A stretch of DNA of 64,000 nucleotides from Panulirus ornatus. Its lineage: Eukaryota > Arthropoda > Malacostraca > Decapoda > Palinuridae. Where the stretch lies: positions 34,407,843 to 34,471,842 of the forward strand of contig NC_092269.1 in NCBI RefSeq assembly GCF_036320965.1, written 5' to 3'. Numbering within the stretch: the stretch's first letter is position 1; every line of letters starts with the position of its first letter. The notes below the pieces were generated by a model. That model made no database searches. It was not told where the DNA came from and worked only from the letters and a program-made list of their open reading frames with translations. This document shows, in pieces, positions 10,976 through 21,126 of the stretch. Both the position numbers and the translations under genes were made by a program.

Positions 10976-11300
10976 CTGCGTCGAGTGACACTGGGTATCT
11001 TAGTGCCACCTCCCGCCTCTCCGGTACTGTCTGGAGTGGCACTGGACATAACAGAGCCACCTGCTCAAGCTGGCGGTTGGCAACAGAACTATACTACCAC
11101 CTGGCGGACCTAGGGGTTCCAACGGGCACTAGAGTGCCGTCTGGCACTGCCCAGTGGAACCAGCACCACCTGGCACGCCCCTAAGATGATAGCATTGGAC
11201 ATCCCGCACCAACTGGCACTGGACATCCCGCACCACCTGGCACGCCCTAGGATGGATGGCACCCGGTCACAAGCACCACCACCACCACCAGGCTCGCCCC
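10976..11300. repeat. Degenerate tail of the 39-bp array
   Basis: Words such as GTCTGGAGTGGCACTGGACA, CCACCTGGCACGCCC and ACTGGCACTGGACATCCCGC recur at irregular spacing. They look like old, eroded copies of the same unit. Confidence 0.65.
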
Positions 11301-12396
11301 CAAGCATGGCACCGGACACGGTGGCACCAGCGGAGGCAGGGCAGGGCGGTAGGAGACACGCCGGGACGATGGTAGGGTCCGTTGACGCTCAGACAAGCCG
11401 TAAAAAAGTATTATTGCAAACGTAATGATGAGATCTGCAAAACTGCATATGAAGTGGTCTTTAAGAGGTCGTAAAGTGGGTGCACGACTCGGGCCGGCCC
11501 GGGCTGCTGGCTACCAAACTGAAAATAACGACCCCATGCACACGGCCGCTCCACCCTCCACCACCCCACCCGTCTGTTACACCCCGTGTACTCTCCCAGA
11601 CCTCTATACCGGGGAGGGAACACTGCTTTGGCTTCTTTCTCCCATGAACAACCTCTACTACCCCCCGCCTCCCAGCCTCACGTTAACAACCTCTCCCCAC
11701 AACCTCATGTGAACAACCCATCTCCTTGCTTATGAAGAAAAACCTCTCCCCAGTCTCCCACCACGAATAACCTCTCCCCAGCCTTACACGAACGTCTCCC
11801 CCAACTACCCACGGACACACGAGACTCTGGCCCCGTGCACCATAACAACGTTGGATCAATCTCTACCCAAGCCATCCACGAACAACCATTCCCCCCCCTC
11901 CCACTCCAGAGCCTCCCGTTACTCAACCTATCCATTTTCCCTTGCCCTAGGATTCACCAGGTCCTACTTATCCTCCCAGTGGACGAACTAGGCCAACCCC
12001 TGCCACCATATGGAGGCCAGACCTTCTCCCACTTTCGCCACCATCAAGACACCAGACCCCCAGACACTTAGCCCCCCGTCATCAGGCTGGGTCCACTCAG
12101 ACCATCCTCACCCGCGCCTGCTCAGTGGTGGGTTACCCTCGTTCTCCCAGCTACACTCGTTCTTCCACGCCTCCACCCACGCCTTCATCCTCTGCCACCC
12201 ATCCCCTCCCCCTACACTCTCTCCATCCTTAACCATCCACCCCCACCCCCAAAACCTTCCATCCCTATGGGAGTGAAGGAATATATCGTCCCGGTAATCG
12301 ATCAAGGTGACTGAGACGTGATACAAGCGCCCTTCCCGATGGCAGGACCCAGCTGATACAGGGCACACGGGGCCACAACCTACACCCCCACCCCTG

Positions 12397-12398
<2 letters not shown>
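11301..12398. other. C-rich segment with faint periodicity
   Basis: From about 11640 to 11930 there are loose repeats of AACAACCTCTCCCCA-like words every 25-35 bp, probably a very old minisatellite. The remainder is C-rich and unique. Open frames of 70-106 codons on both strands show no recognisable domain. Confidence 0.5.

Positions 12399-12434
<36 letters not shown>
12399..12434. repeat. (AC)n microsatellite
   Basis: This is a perfect AC tract of about 36 bp. Confidence 0.96.
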
Positions 12435-12436
<2 letters not shown>

Positions 12437-12640
12437 GAAGGGCCCAACCTCCTGCAGTGCTTCAGGAAGCACGGATGACAGAAGCACTGGCGGGCGGGAC
12501 TCGATGCTGCAGGTGAGGGAGACTGACATATATAATATATGGACTCGTTCTCCTTTGTATTTCCTTCACGACGATCGAAATCAGCGGATTACCCCGGGAT
12601 GCCTCACCTGGGGACACAACCGTAGGAGGACTTCCCTAAT

Positions 12641-12816
12641 TCATGATGATGATGATGACTGCTGCTGCTGCTGATGATGATGGTTACGATGATGATAATG
12701 CTGATAATAATGACTATGATACTGGTGAGAATGACAAAGCTTGCGATGATAATGATGATGACGATGAAAATGCTGATGATGATGACTATGCTACTGGTAA
12801 GAATGACAAAGCTTGC

Positions 12817-12855
<39 letters not shown>

Positions 12856-12930
12856 ACTGCTACTACGCATCATGATGATGATAATTATGATGATGATAAT
12901 GATGATGATAATAACAATGATGTAAAAAAA
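12641..12930. repeat. (GAT)n-based tract with a ~75-bp duplication
   Basis: GATGAT triplets are interspersed with AATGCTGATGATGAT and ACTGGTAAGAATGACAAAGC words. The segment around ACTGGT.AGAATGACAAAGCTTGCGATGAT occurs twice (about 12721 and 12792). Frames read Asp/Asn-rich on one strand and Ile/Ser-rich on the other. I see no protein. Confidence 0.92.
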
Positions 12931-13218
12931 AAAAAAAATCAACGCCTTTGGTCCCCCAAAGTACCACCATCCACAACCACAACGCCCCCCGCGCCTCGGC
13001 ATCTCCAAAAACGTGACGAGATCAACTCTCCAAACCGAAAGACATGCAAATCAATTACCGGTACGCCATCTGGATGGGAAGCGTACGTGTACATGTCACG
13101 TACTTAACCCCCCTAACCCCCCACTCCAACCTAACCCCTACACCCCTTCCAGATACCTGGACGACATCGAACACTGGCAAGGACTTCCCCGGTGATGTCG
13201 CAAACACAGTGTTTCCCT

Positions 13219-13220
<2 letters not shown>
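12931..13220. other. A-run plus unique segment
   Basis: A run of A at 12926-12938 is followed by unique DNA. No gene was recognised. Confidence 0.5.

Positions 13221-13273
<53 letters not shown>
13221..13273. repeat. (GT)n microsatellite
   Basis: This is a perfect GT tract of about 53 bp. Confidence 0.97.
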
Positions 13274-13276
<3 letters not shown>

Positions 13277-13624
13277 CCGAGGCTTTAGAATACCCCCGTC
13301 AACTAATACACTCATTCAACTCAACCCGTCTATTCAAATCACACATTCAGTCGCCTCATACATTTATTCAAATCGCTGGCCATTCGCAACAGGCAATTCA
13401 TCTGAGCGCATCATTCATTCGTATCATATTTCATAATTACAATCTATTCACGGCATCTGTGGGTAGGCACACGTCTCCTGTACCCAGCCTATTCATCACT
13501 GTAATCAAGCGTGTGTACTAATTATACACGTCGTAATTGCGCTTGAGAGAGCCTTCTACATAAGAAAATGAATAAATAAAACAGGAAATTAACATAACAT
13601 ACGGTATGGTTCAGTTAATAACCA
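13274..13624. other. Segment with loose ATTCAAATC-like repeats
   Basis: CATTCA, ATTCAAATC and CATTCGTATC words recur every 15-25 bp between about 13310 and 13500, suggesting a heavily eroded short minisatellite. No gene was recognised. Confidence 0.5.
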
Positions 13625-13878
13625 CAGAGCATAATGAAGGCACCAGTTTCTGTTGAATGAAGGCACTAGCGTCTGTTAATTGAAGGCACTAGTGTCTCTT
13701 AATTGAGGGCACTAGTGTCTGTTAATTGAAGGTACTAGTGTCTGTTAATTGAAGGCACTAGTGTCTGCTAATTAAAGGTACTAATGTCTGTTAACTGAAG
13801 GTACCAGAGTCTGTTAATCGAAGGCACTGATGTCTGTTAACTGACAGCACTAGTGTCTATTAACTGAAGGCACTGTCG
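13625..13878. repeat. Minisatellite, 23-bp unit, ~11 copies
   Basis: Units run GAAGGCACTAGTGTCTGTTA then ATT, with ACTAGT (SpeI-like palindrome) conserved in most copies. Confidence 0.93.
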
Positions 13879-14101
13879 CACGTCGAATGCATAAACTAGG
13901 CCGTGTTATATATATATAAAGACATGAGGAGGGAATTAATGGACGGATTCAAGGAAAGTGAAAGAAACCCCCCATTAAAAAGGGCCCATAATGGCAGGCA
14001 TACAAACAAAAAAAGGCCATTCTTGAGGGCAATTACTCCGAAGTGGCTCGAGGAGGAAGGTCCTCAAGTCCAGCACAGTGGGGGAACTTGCGAGACATTC
14101 A

Positions 14102-14104
<3 letters not shown>
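13879..14104. other. Unique segment, no gene seen
   Basis: About 225 bp is non-repetitive apart from a TATATATATA word. No recognisable product. Confidence 0.5.
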
Positions 14105-14188
<84 letters not shown>

Positions 14189-14218
14189 GCAAGTTATCCT
14201 GACCAATAAAAAAGCACA

Positions 14219-14295
<77 letters not shown>
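14105..14295. repeat. Twin (GA)n tracts
   Basis: Two perfect GA tracts (14105-14187 and 14222-14295) are separated by 34 bp of unique DNA. Both have the same orientation. Confidence 0.96.
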
Positions 14296-14298
<3 letters not shown>

Positions 14299-14529
14299 AC
14301 ACCAATTAGAAGGAAAACACATCTACGCAGCCAAATGTAGCGACCGGGTCATCATAACGCTATACAAGTCCAGCGCCTCAGCTACACGCACAAGACCAGC
14401 GTGAGACCAGTTGTACGTTGCAGACGACGGCAGCAGCAGCAGCAGCAGCCCCCCCCCCAAGGGAAGCACTACCCTCCCGACGGAGGAGTGTTGAAGTAGT
14501 GCTCCTGGAACCATCTTACACCCCCCGTG

Positions 14530-14805
14530 TCTGAATTTACTGGACTTACTTTCTAATTTACTGGACTTACTTTCTAAACTACTGGACTTAATTTCTCAAC
14601 TACTGGACTTACTTTCTAAACTACTGGACTTACTTTCTAATTTACTGGACTTACTTTCTAATTTACTGGACTTACTTTCTAATTTACTGGACTTACTTTC
14701 TAAACGACTGGACTTAATTTCTAATTTACTGGACTTACTTTGCAATTTACTGAACTTACTTTCTAATTTACTGGACTTACTTTCTAATTTACTGGAATTA
14801 ATGAA
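14530..14805. repeat. Minisatellite, 21-bp unit, ~12 copies
   Basis: Units run TTTACTGGACTTACTTTCTA then A. The 21-bp period gives a seven-residue heptad-like translation on the minus strand (SKLESKS) that would look like a coiled coil, but the frame ends shortly after the array on both sides, so I treat it as a repeat artefact. Confidence 0.92.
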
Positions 14806-15174
14806 CTTGTTTTCTATCTTATGAAAACTAAAGCCAGCCATGGAGCAAGTCTTACCATCCCCTCACATGCAGAACGCTCTTTTCCTTCCTTCGTTTTCTG
14901 CTTTCTATTTTCACCAACATATCAGCACGGTTCTCTCCAATACTATCATGCCCCCTCCTAACACCTATATATACTAACCTGCCATTTCTAGAGGCAGGTT
15001 CTTCACCTCCACAAACACCCCATCCTCTTTCTCCTTTCCCCTGAAGACCTTGGCCTGGACGAGGTCTTCGGTCCGTGACTGGAGCCTTCCACATAAAATT
15101 AAAAACAAAATAACCATCAGTGTTCAAGACTGAACAAAAGAACCATAAAACAATTAAGCATGGACCTTCACGAG

Positions 15175-15176
<2 letters not shown>
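14806..15176. other. Unique segment, no gene seen
   Basis: Non-repetitive, T/C-rich DNA. A minus-strand open frame of about 130 codons crosses it, but part of its length is the poly(A) tract read as Phe. No domain was recognised. Confidence 0.45.

Positions 15177-15217
<41 letters not shown>
15177..15217. repeat. Poly(A) tract
   Basis: This is an uninterrupted A run of about 41 bp. It could be a retroposon tail, but I find no target-site duplication or identifiable body. Confidence 0.9.
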
Positions 15218-15218
<1 letters not shown>

Positions 15219-15503
15219 ACGCAGCCATACCAGCCAATAACCAAGGTGTTCGGTGCGGCTTCACGGATAACGAAGCATTACTCAACGAAGAACGTTACGT
15301 ACAGACCGGAAAATATTGCGTTTACGATGTTGTCCGCTTGTTGGTGCGAGTGGCTGGGTGTTCCTGATGGACGGCAACACAGCTGTGCACTCCAGCAATA
15401 CACAAGTGCTTGCCAAGCCCTGGCAACTGGACGCCTCTCACACTGAATCCCTGAACACGCCTCTCACACCGAATCCCTGAGTTTGTTGAACACGATCCTG
15501 TTA

Positions 15504-15507
<4 letters not shown>
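15218..15507. other. Unique segment with a short direct repeat
   Basis: CTCTCACACTGAATCCCTGA and CTCTCACACCGAATCCCTGA lie close together at about 15435-15480. Otherwise nothing was recognised. Confidence 0.5.

Positions 15508-15576
<69 letters not shown>
15508..15576. repeat. (CT)n microsatellite
   Basis: This is a perfect CT tract of about 69 bp. Confidence 0.97.
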
Positions 15577-15580
<4 letters not shown>

Positions 15581-15777
15581 ATGACATTTCACGGACTCAC
15601 GCCTACCAGCTGATGAGGTATGTGCACAACGAAGTCAAACTTAAGGAAAATTCATTTCCAGAATCTTCGAGCGATGCTCCCGACCTCCCAGGAGACAGAC
15701 AGGCATCGCCTCCCTACAGACGTCTTCACCCCTGCACCTGGTGGCTTTCCCTGACAAACAAACAAATAAATAAATTG

Positions 15778-15779
<2 letters not shown>

Positions 15780-15849
<70 letters not shown>
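15780..15849. repeat. (AT)n followed by poly(T)
   Basis: An AT tract of about 52 bp runs directly into about 18 T. The same AT-then-T arrangement precedes the related elements at 29271-29355 and 42147-42225. Confidence 0.95.
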
Positions 15850-15851
<2 letters not shown>

Positions 15852-15939
15852 TTCTTTCTTTTAAACTATTTGCCATTTCCCGCCTTCTACGACACGCAGG
15901 GAATACGTGGGAAGTATTCTTAATCCCCTATCCCCAGGG

Positions 15940-15941
<2 letters not shown>
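15850..15941 (+). mobile_element. AT-bounded interspersed element, variant form
   Basis: It starts like the other AT-bounded elements (CTTTCTTTTAAACTATTTGC and CATTTCCCGC), then changes to CTACGACACGCAGGGAATAC and CCTATCCCCAGGGATA before a new AT tract. It shares the head but not the tail of the family at 29339, so it may be a second subfamily or a mosaic. Confidence 0.65.

Positions 15942-15999
<58 letters not shown>
15942..15999. repeat. (AT)n microsatellite
   Basis: This tract bounds the variant element on its right side. Confidence 0.97.
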
Positions 16000-16000
<1 letters not shown>

Positions 16001-16361
16001 TAAAAGGACGATACTAGACCGCAACTGTGGAGCCATGAAGTGTTCGCTCCCAGGAGAAACTGACTCCACACATTACCATGAGAGAATTCCCATAGAAGGA
16101 AAAAAAAAAATGTGTAATCGAATAATAAGTCTAACCTTGGCAGGCTCGTGGTACAACGTCGCTATGCTTCGGGTCAAGTGGCCGGTGATGAGGTGACCGG
16201 CGAGCAGGTGGTGATGCTGGGAGACAAAAAAGATGGAAAGAAGAACACGAGAGACGAGGAGATAACAGATTACACAGCTTGACGTCAGCTGCGAGGAAGC
16301 CATGGTAGGTCAAGCTCTGGACAAACAAGAGGTAAGGTCACGTTACTCGTTAACCTAAGTG

Positions 16362-16362
<1 letters not shown>
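16000..16362. other. Unique segment, no gene seen
   Basis: This is non-repetitive. It contains a perfect TGACGTCA octamer at 16280-16287 and no recognisable coding sequence. Confidence 0.5.
16280..16287. promoter_or_regulatory. CRE/ATF-type octamer TGACGTCA
   Basis: This is a perfect palindromic match to the cAMP-response-element consensus, one of five in the window. A single octamer is weak evidence of function. Confidence 0.3.

Positions 16363-16414
<52 letters not shown>
16363..16414. repeat. (AC)n microsatellite
   Basis: This is a perfect AC tract of about 52 bp. Confidence 0.97.
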
Positions 16415-16416
<2 letters not shown>

Positions 16417-16507
16417 GGTTACGACCGACGTAAGCCATCCTCAGCCGTACACGCGCCACGGACGTACTCTGTCCTGATACTGATTCAGCCAAATCTTAAA
16501 AATACCG

Positions 16508-16680
16508 ACCCAGTCTCTCGAGTTTAATGATCTCATCTCTTCAAATTATGGTAGGCATTTCCTATGTATAATGACCCCCAGTCTCTCGAGTATGCTGATC
16601 TCATCTCCTCAAATCATGGTAGGCATTTCCTATGTATGATGACCACCCACGGTACCTCGAGTTTAATGATCTCATCTTTT
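16508..16680. repeat. Tandem repeat, ~68-bp unit x2.6
   Basis: CTCGAGTTTAATGATCTCAT and ATGGTAGGCATTTCCTATGT recur in order, with a third partial copy starting at about 16657. Confidence 0.88.
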
Positions 16681-16731
16681 GCAGCAGGACGACTCCTTGG
16701 TAGACACACGTCGATGTCGCTCGGTAAGATG

Positions 16732-17028
16732 ACAACATGCGGCTGCCAGCACGACCAAAAATGATGACCAGTACGTGCAGCTGGAGGAACACCACGACAC
16801 GTTGTGGGGAGGACGATGAACAACATGCGGCTGCCAGCACGACCAAAAATGATGATACGAACACTACGTGCAGCTGGAGGAACACCACGACACGTTATGG
16901 GGAGGACGATGAACAACATGCGGCTGCCAGCACGACCAAAAATGATGATACGAACACTACGTGCAGCTGGAGGAACACCACGACACAGCTGGAGGAACAC
17001 CACGACACGTTATGGGGAGGACGATGAC
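16732..17028. repeat. Tandem repeat, ~88-93-bp unit x3.5
   Basis: CAACATGCGGCTGCCAGCAC recurs at about 16733, 16821 and 16914, each followed by GACCAAAAATGATGA and GGAGGAACACCACGACACG. The last copy has an extra duplication of the ACACCACGACA part. Shadow frames on both strands carry no known domain. Confidence 0.9.
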
Positions 17029-17251
17029 CTCTGACCCCAGGAGTGGGCCAGGTCTGCCACCTCCCTCTCTCTTTGGTCAGCAGACACACACACACACAGA
17101 GTGACATAACTTGCCAGCGCGGTTGCGTCTGGCCTGCAGCGGCATATGACTCCTACCCTGGGATCGGGTTGTGCCTCGCAATGACCAATCACAACAACAT
17201 TATTACCTCCTCCTTGCCCCCCTTAGGCTTATGCCTTCCTAGTAACACTTG

Positions 17252-17252
<1 letters not shown>

Positions 17253-17323
<71 letters not shown>
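17253..17323. repeat. (CT)n microsatellite
   Basis: This is a perfect CT tract of about 71 bp. Confidence 0.97.
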
Positions 17324-17325
<2 letters not shown>

Positions 17326-17753
17326 CACCCAACACGACCGTAACAACAGCGTAATACGTAACACAACAGATAACCGCCCGGTCAAAATTCTGTTATCTCT
17401 AACAGAGGTCGACAACCCATGGCTTACATGGGAGAATCCATGGCGTCTATACACCGATGCTTGAGTATAGACAGCATCTCTCCTGCGGCCCGATATCAAT
17501 ACAACAGCGTCGGACATACCGTGGTAAAACACATGGTGTTGTTGCTTTAAGAGATGTTCCTCCCATTCATGTTTCAAAGGAACAGAGACACAGCAACAGA
17601 CCACTGGGGTCTTCCCGACACATGAGTTGCGTTCACAGCTCCACATGTGACAGCAGAGGCACCCAGCCCACACAAGGTACTGGGCCTCAATCGAGAGTCT
17701 AGATTTAGGATCCACTGGCTGGAGTTCCTCTGAGGTTTCCCAATGTAAACAAA

Positions 17754-17754
<1 letters not shown>
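17324..17754. other. Unique segment between two CT tracts
   Basis: About 430 bp of unique DNA lies between two CT microsatellites. A minus-strand frame of about 197 codons spans it, but both ends are translations of the CT tracts and the middle shows no recognisable domain. Confidence 0.5.

Positions 17755-17802
<48 letters not shown>
17755..17802. repeat. (CT)n microsatellite
   Basis: This is a perfect CT tract of about 48 bp. Confidence 0.97.
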
Positions 17803-17805
<3 letters not shown>

Positions 17806-18335
17806 TTCCATTCTGCCCATACCACGCTTCATTCCTCACTCCACACGATTCCACACATCACTCACGACCCCGACACACGATCCACACCTCACTCGTCTCT
17901 TATCACCATTCCCCCCTTTCCCCATCCCCCGCAAAAATATCCTAAAACCCCCTCATTTCACAGCAGACCTCATCCGTGCTCAAGTGCTCGACCGTCACTC
18001 CCCCCCCCTCCCCCCATTCTCCTCGCCCCTCACCCTCACTATCCTGGAGTCACACTCACCACAGACTCCATCGTCGTCTGCCTCCACACACACACACACA
18101 CTTACCCCCCCTCCCTCCCACGACCCCGGATGGTCCAGCAAGTCTCCTCCTTGCTATGCGGAGCGGGGAGCCCCCTTGCCCCAGGCACACACACTGTGTC
18201 TGCCTTACCTGCAAAACACAAGAAGGAAACACCCAATTAGAACACCCATTTCCAGGAAGGGACACAGCTGGCAACGCGACCACCTGCCTACCCTTGCCCT
18301 AAGGGGGAGAGAGAAGAAGGCCGGCACCATTCGTC
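17803..18335. other. C-rich unique segment
   Basis: C-rich low-complexity DNA contains a short CA tract at about 18085-18100. Overlapping Pro/Ser/His-rich frames are composition artefacts. Confidence 0.5.
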
Positions 18336-18541
18336 TCCACTTACCCTTAAGGTAAGGGTAATGCCTCTTACTTCAACTAGAAAGTTGGAGGTTCTCCGAC
18401 TTACCTAAGAGATGAGGACAATTCAACTTACCTTATTGTGGGAAGGAGAGAGTCATTTACCTCATTAATTACAATGAGGCAAGGGCTCTTCACCTTACTC
18501 AAGGGATAACCTCATTTACCCTAGAGGTAAGGGTAATACCT
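18336..18541. repeat. Array of hairpin-forming units
   Basis: Successive inverted repeats occur: TTACCCTTA/TAAGGGTAA (18340-18360), CAACT/AGTTG (18373-18386), CCTCATT/AATGAGG (18460-18479) and TTACCCT/AGGGTAA (18516-18536). The words CTTACC, CTCATTTACC and GGTAAGGGTAA recur between them, so this looks like a diverged tandem array whose unit has dyad symmetry. Confidence 0.7.
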
Positions 18542-18904
18542 CGAGTTGTGGGGCAAGACAACGCCTCCCCACAATTCTATGATGACAGACATAACCGTAC
18601 GTTAATCCCATCACGACAACAGAGTCATCAGTTGACCATACACAGATGTCGGCATCATTTCGCAAATACAACCAAGCGAATCAACAAGAGAACAGAGGCA
18701 GTTTATTTGCCGCCACATACCGAGAAATGAATACTGGAGATACATAAACACTGAATCATGCGGGTGATAAACAATATTCAACATTAATAAGACAAATAAC
18801 CGGCTGGGGGGAACACGAGCCATGCAGAAACACAGACGAACAAAAACAAAGGACAACCCCAAAGTATGGACACTGAAGACGGTCTATGTATATCATTTAT
18901 AATT
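18542..18904. other. Unique segment, no gene seen
   Basis: This is non-repetitive and AT-moderate, with open frames of 60-83 codons on both strands and no recognisable domain. Confidence 0.5.
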
Positions 18905-19085
18905 TCCCCAGGACCAATTTCTACGAGAGAGCCCTCGTCTTACCCAAGACCATTCTGAAGTCTCCTACAGCTCAAATCTACCTCCTTCCAGCAGCAGGGG
19001 AAATGTAAATAACTTTGAAGTGAGAAGACCTTCGACGAGAATGTACTCCCTGTGATACAAGCCTCGCTAAAGGTGACTTTACACT
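18905..19085 (+). repeat. Dispersed repeat, copy C (longest)
   Basis: This copy extends further upstream than copy A. It reads CCCCAGGACCAATTTCTACG, then CCAAGACCATTCTGAAG, TTCCAGCAGCAGGGGAAAT, GACGAGAATGTACTCCCTG, TGATACAAG and AAAGGTGACT. The last five blocks match 3468-3605 in the same order and the first matches 6890. Confidence 0.7.
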
Positions 19086-19515
19086 CGCCGTGTCACCTCG
19101 AGCAGGCGTAGTCCGGTAACACCTACCTAACTCCCTATCTATCTATCTATCTAACATTAATTTGAACTCCTTAGGTCAACGCAGACCCGGCTTTGAGAAG
19201 TAAATGTTTACAGGAAGAGGGAAAGACGAAGGAAAGAATTCCACAGACTAGCTAATGTAGAACGGTCATTCCTCAAGTTATTGGGAAGCAGCGACAGCCA
19301 GTTCTCAGGCTCAAGGGGTCTACGGCTTTGTGGCAGGGAAGATGGGGGGGACACAGACAGCTCAATGAGAACAGTGGTAGAAGTAATACCTGTAGAACAG
19401 AGAGAGACTATCAACCTCATGGCGAAGAGACAGAGACAACTAATAAGAGGCGATGCAAATGCTTTTACAAGATATGGTTGGAACTATCAGTTTTGGAAAA
19501 GGTAACATAAAAATG
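19086..19515 (+). other. Possible eroded element or coding fragment, unrecognised
   Basis: After a short CTAT tract (about 19134-19154) there is about 350 bp of unique sequence with modest open frames on both strands (about 60-74 codons). The plus strand has Arg/Glu/Gln-rich frames in two phases. It resembles eroded transposon-derived sequence in texture, but I cannot assign a family. Confidence 0.3.
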
Positions 19516-19561
19516 TGATCTTAAAACCTATTGATGCAAAGACCCGAAGAAATTTTTACAA

Positions 19562-20860
19562 ACTGGTATGTGAGGAAGGCTGTACTATCATGTGAGGAAG
19601 CTTGGACAATCATGTGAGGAAGGCTGGTCTATCATGAGGAAGGTCGGACTATTAATGAGGAAGGCTGGACTATCATGTGAGGAAGGTCAGACTATCATGT
19701 GAGGAAGGTCGGACTATCAATGAGGAAGGTCGGACTATCAATGAGGAAGCCTGGACTATCATGTGAGGAAGCTTGGACTATCTTGTGAGGAAGGTCGGAC
19801 TATCAATGAGGAAGGCTGAACTATCAATGAGGAAGGCTGGACTATCATGTGAGGAAGGCTGGATTATCATGTGAAGAAGGCTGGACTATCATGTGAGGAA
19901 GGCTGGACTATCATGTGAGGTAGGTCGGACTATCATGTGAGGAAGGTCGGACTATCATGTGAGGAAGGTCGGACTATCATGTGAGGAAGGTCGGACTATC
20001 ATGTGAGGAAGGTTGGACTATCATGTGAGGAAAGCTGGACTATCATGTGAGGAAGGTCGGACTATCAATGAGGAAGGTCGGACTATCATGAGGAAGGCTG
20101 GACTATCATGTGAGGAAGGCTGGACTATCAATGAGGAAGGTCGGACTATCAATGAGGAAGGCTGGACTATCATGTGAGGAAGGCTGAACTATCATGTGAG
20201 GAAGGCTGGACTATCATGTGAGGAAGGCTGGACTATCAATGAGGAAGGTCGGACTATCAATGAGGAAGGCTGGACTATCATGTGAGGACGGCTGAACTAT
20301 CATGTGAGGAAGGCTGGACTATCATGTGAGGAAGGTCGGACTATCAATGAGGAAGGTCGGACTATCAATGAGGAAGGTCGGACTATTAATGAGGAAGGCT
20401 GGGCTATCATGTGAGGAAGGCTGGACTATCATGTGAGGAAGGCTGGACTATCATGTGAGGAAGGCTGGACTATCAATGAGGAAGGTCGGACTATCAATGA
20501 GGAAGGCTGGACTATCATGTGAGGAAGGCTGAACTATCATGTGAGGAAGGCTGGACTATCATGTGAGGAAGGTCGGACTATCAATGAGGAAGGTCGGACT
20601 ATCAATGAGGAAGGCTGGGCTATCATGTGAGGAAGGCTGAACTATCATGTGAGGAAGGCTGGACTATCATGTGAGGAAGGTTGGACTATCAATGAGGAAG
20701 GTCGGACTATCAATGAGGAAGGTCGGACTATCAATGAGGAAGGCTGGGCTATCATGTGAGGAAGGCTGAACTATCATGTGAGGAAGGCTGGACTATCATG
20801 TGAGGAAGGTCGGACTACCAATGAGGAAGGCTGGGCTATCATGTGAGGAAGCTTGGACTG
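19562..20860. repeat. 1.3-kb minisatellite, 21-22-bp subunits with higher-order repeats
   Basis: Two subunit types alternate: GGAAGGCTGGACTATCATGT plus GA, and GGAAGGTCGGACTATCAAT plus GA. About 60 subunits are present. The rarer variant GGCTGAACTATC sits at about 20184, 20292, 20529, 20637 and 20766, giving spacings of 108, 237, 108 and 129 bp. 237 equals 108+129 and the two differ by one subunit, so blocks of five or six subunits have been amplified. Confidence 0.95.
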
Positions 20861-21126
20861 TCTGGCGAGTAAAAGCAACCTCAGTCTGACCCTCGCCTCC
20901 ACTAGTCTCAGTAATTACACACACACACGCACAAAAAAAAAAAAAAACTTCTACATTTTGATAGTTGTAGGATTCTTCCAGGGATAATACTTTAATACTC
21001 TAATTCTCCTCGCTAGATATCCTTTTTTTTTTAAAGTCATTTTTCATATCATCAATATCAATAACGGTCAGGCAGCAGTTTTACTTGGATACTGTTGTTG
21101 GTCGTTTATCTCGGCCTCACTAGGGC
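20861..21126. other. Unique segment with short AC and A runs
   Basis: A short AC tract and an A-run lie at about 20917-20947. No gene was recognised. Confidence 0.5.

Noticed and set aside
10285..11113. Repeat proteins of 205 and 242 codons on opposite strands
   Set aside because: Both come from the 39-bp array. Two opposite frames cannot both be genes and neither has a start context or flanking unique coding sequence.
14596..14841. Coiled-coil-like SKLESKS heptad repeat, minus strand
   Set aside because: The heptads result from a 21-bp minisatellite. The frame ends soon after the array on both sides.
17239..17832. 197-codon frame between CT tracts
   Set aside because: Both ends are microsatellite translation. 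The middle shows no domain and opposite-strand frames overlap.
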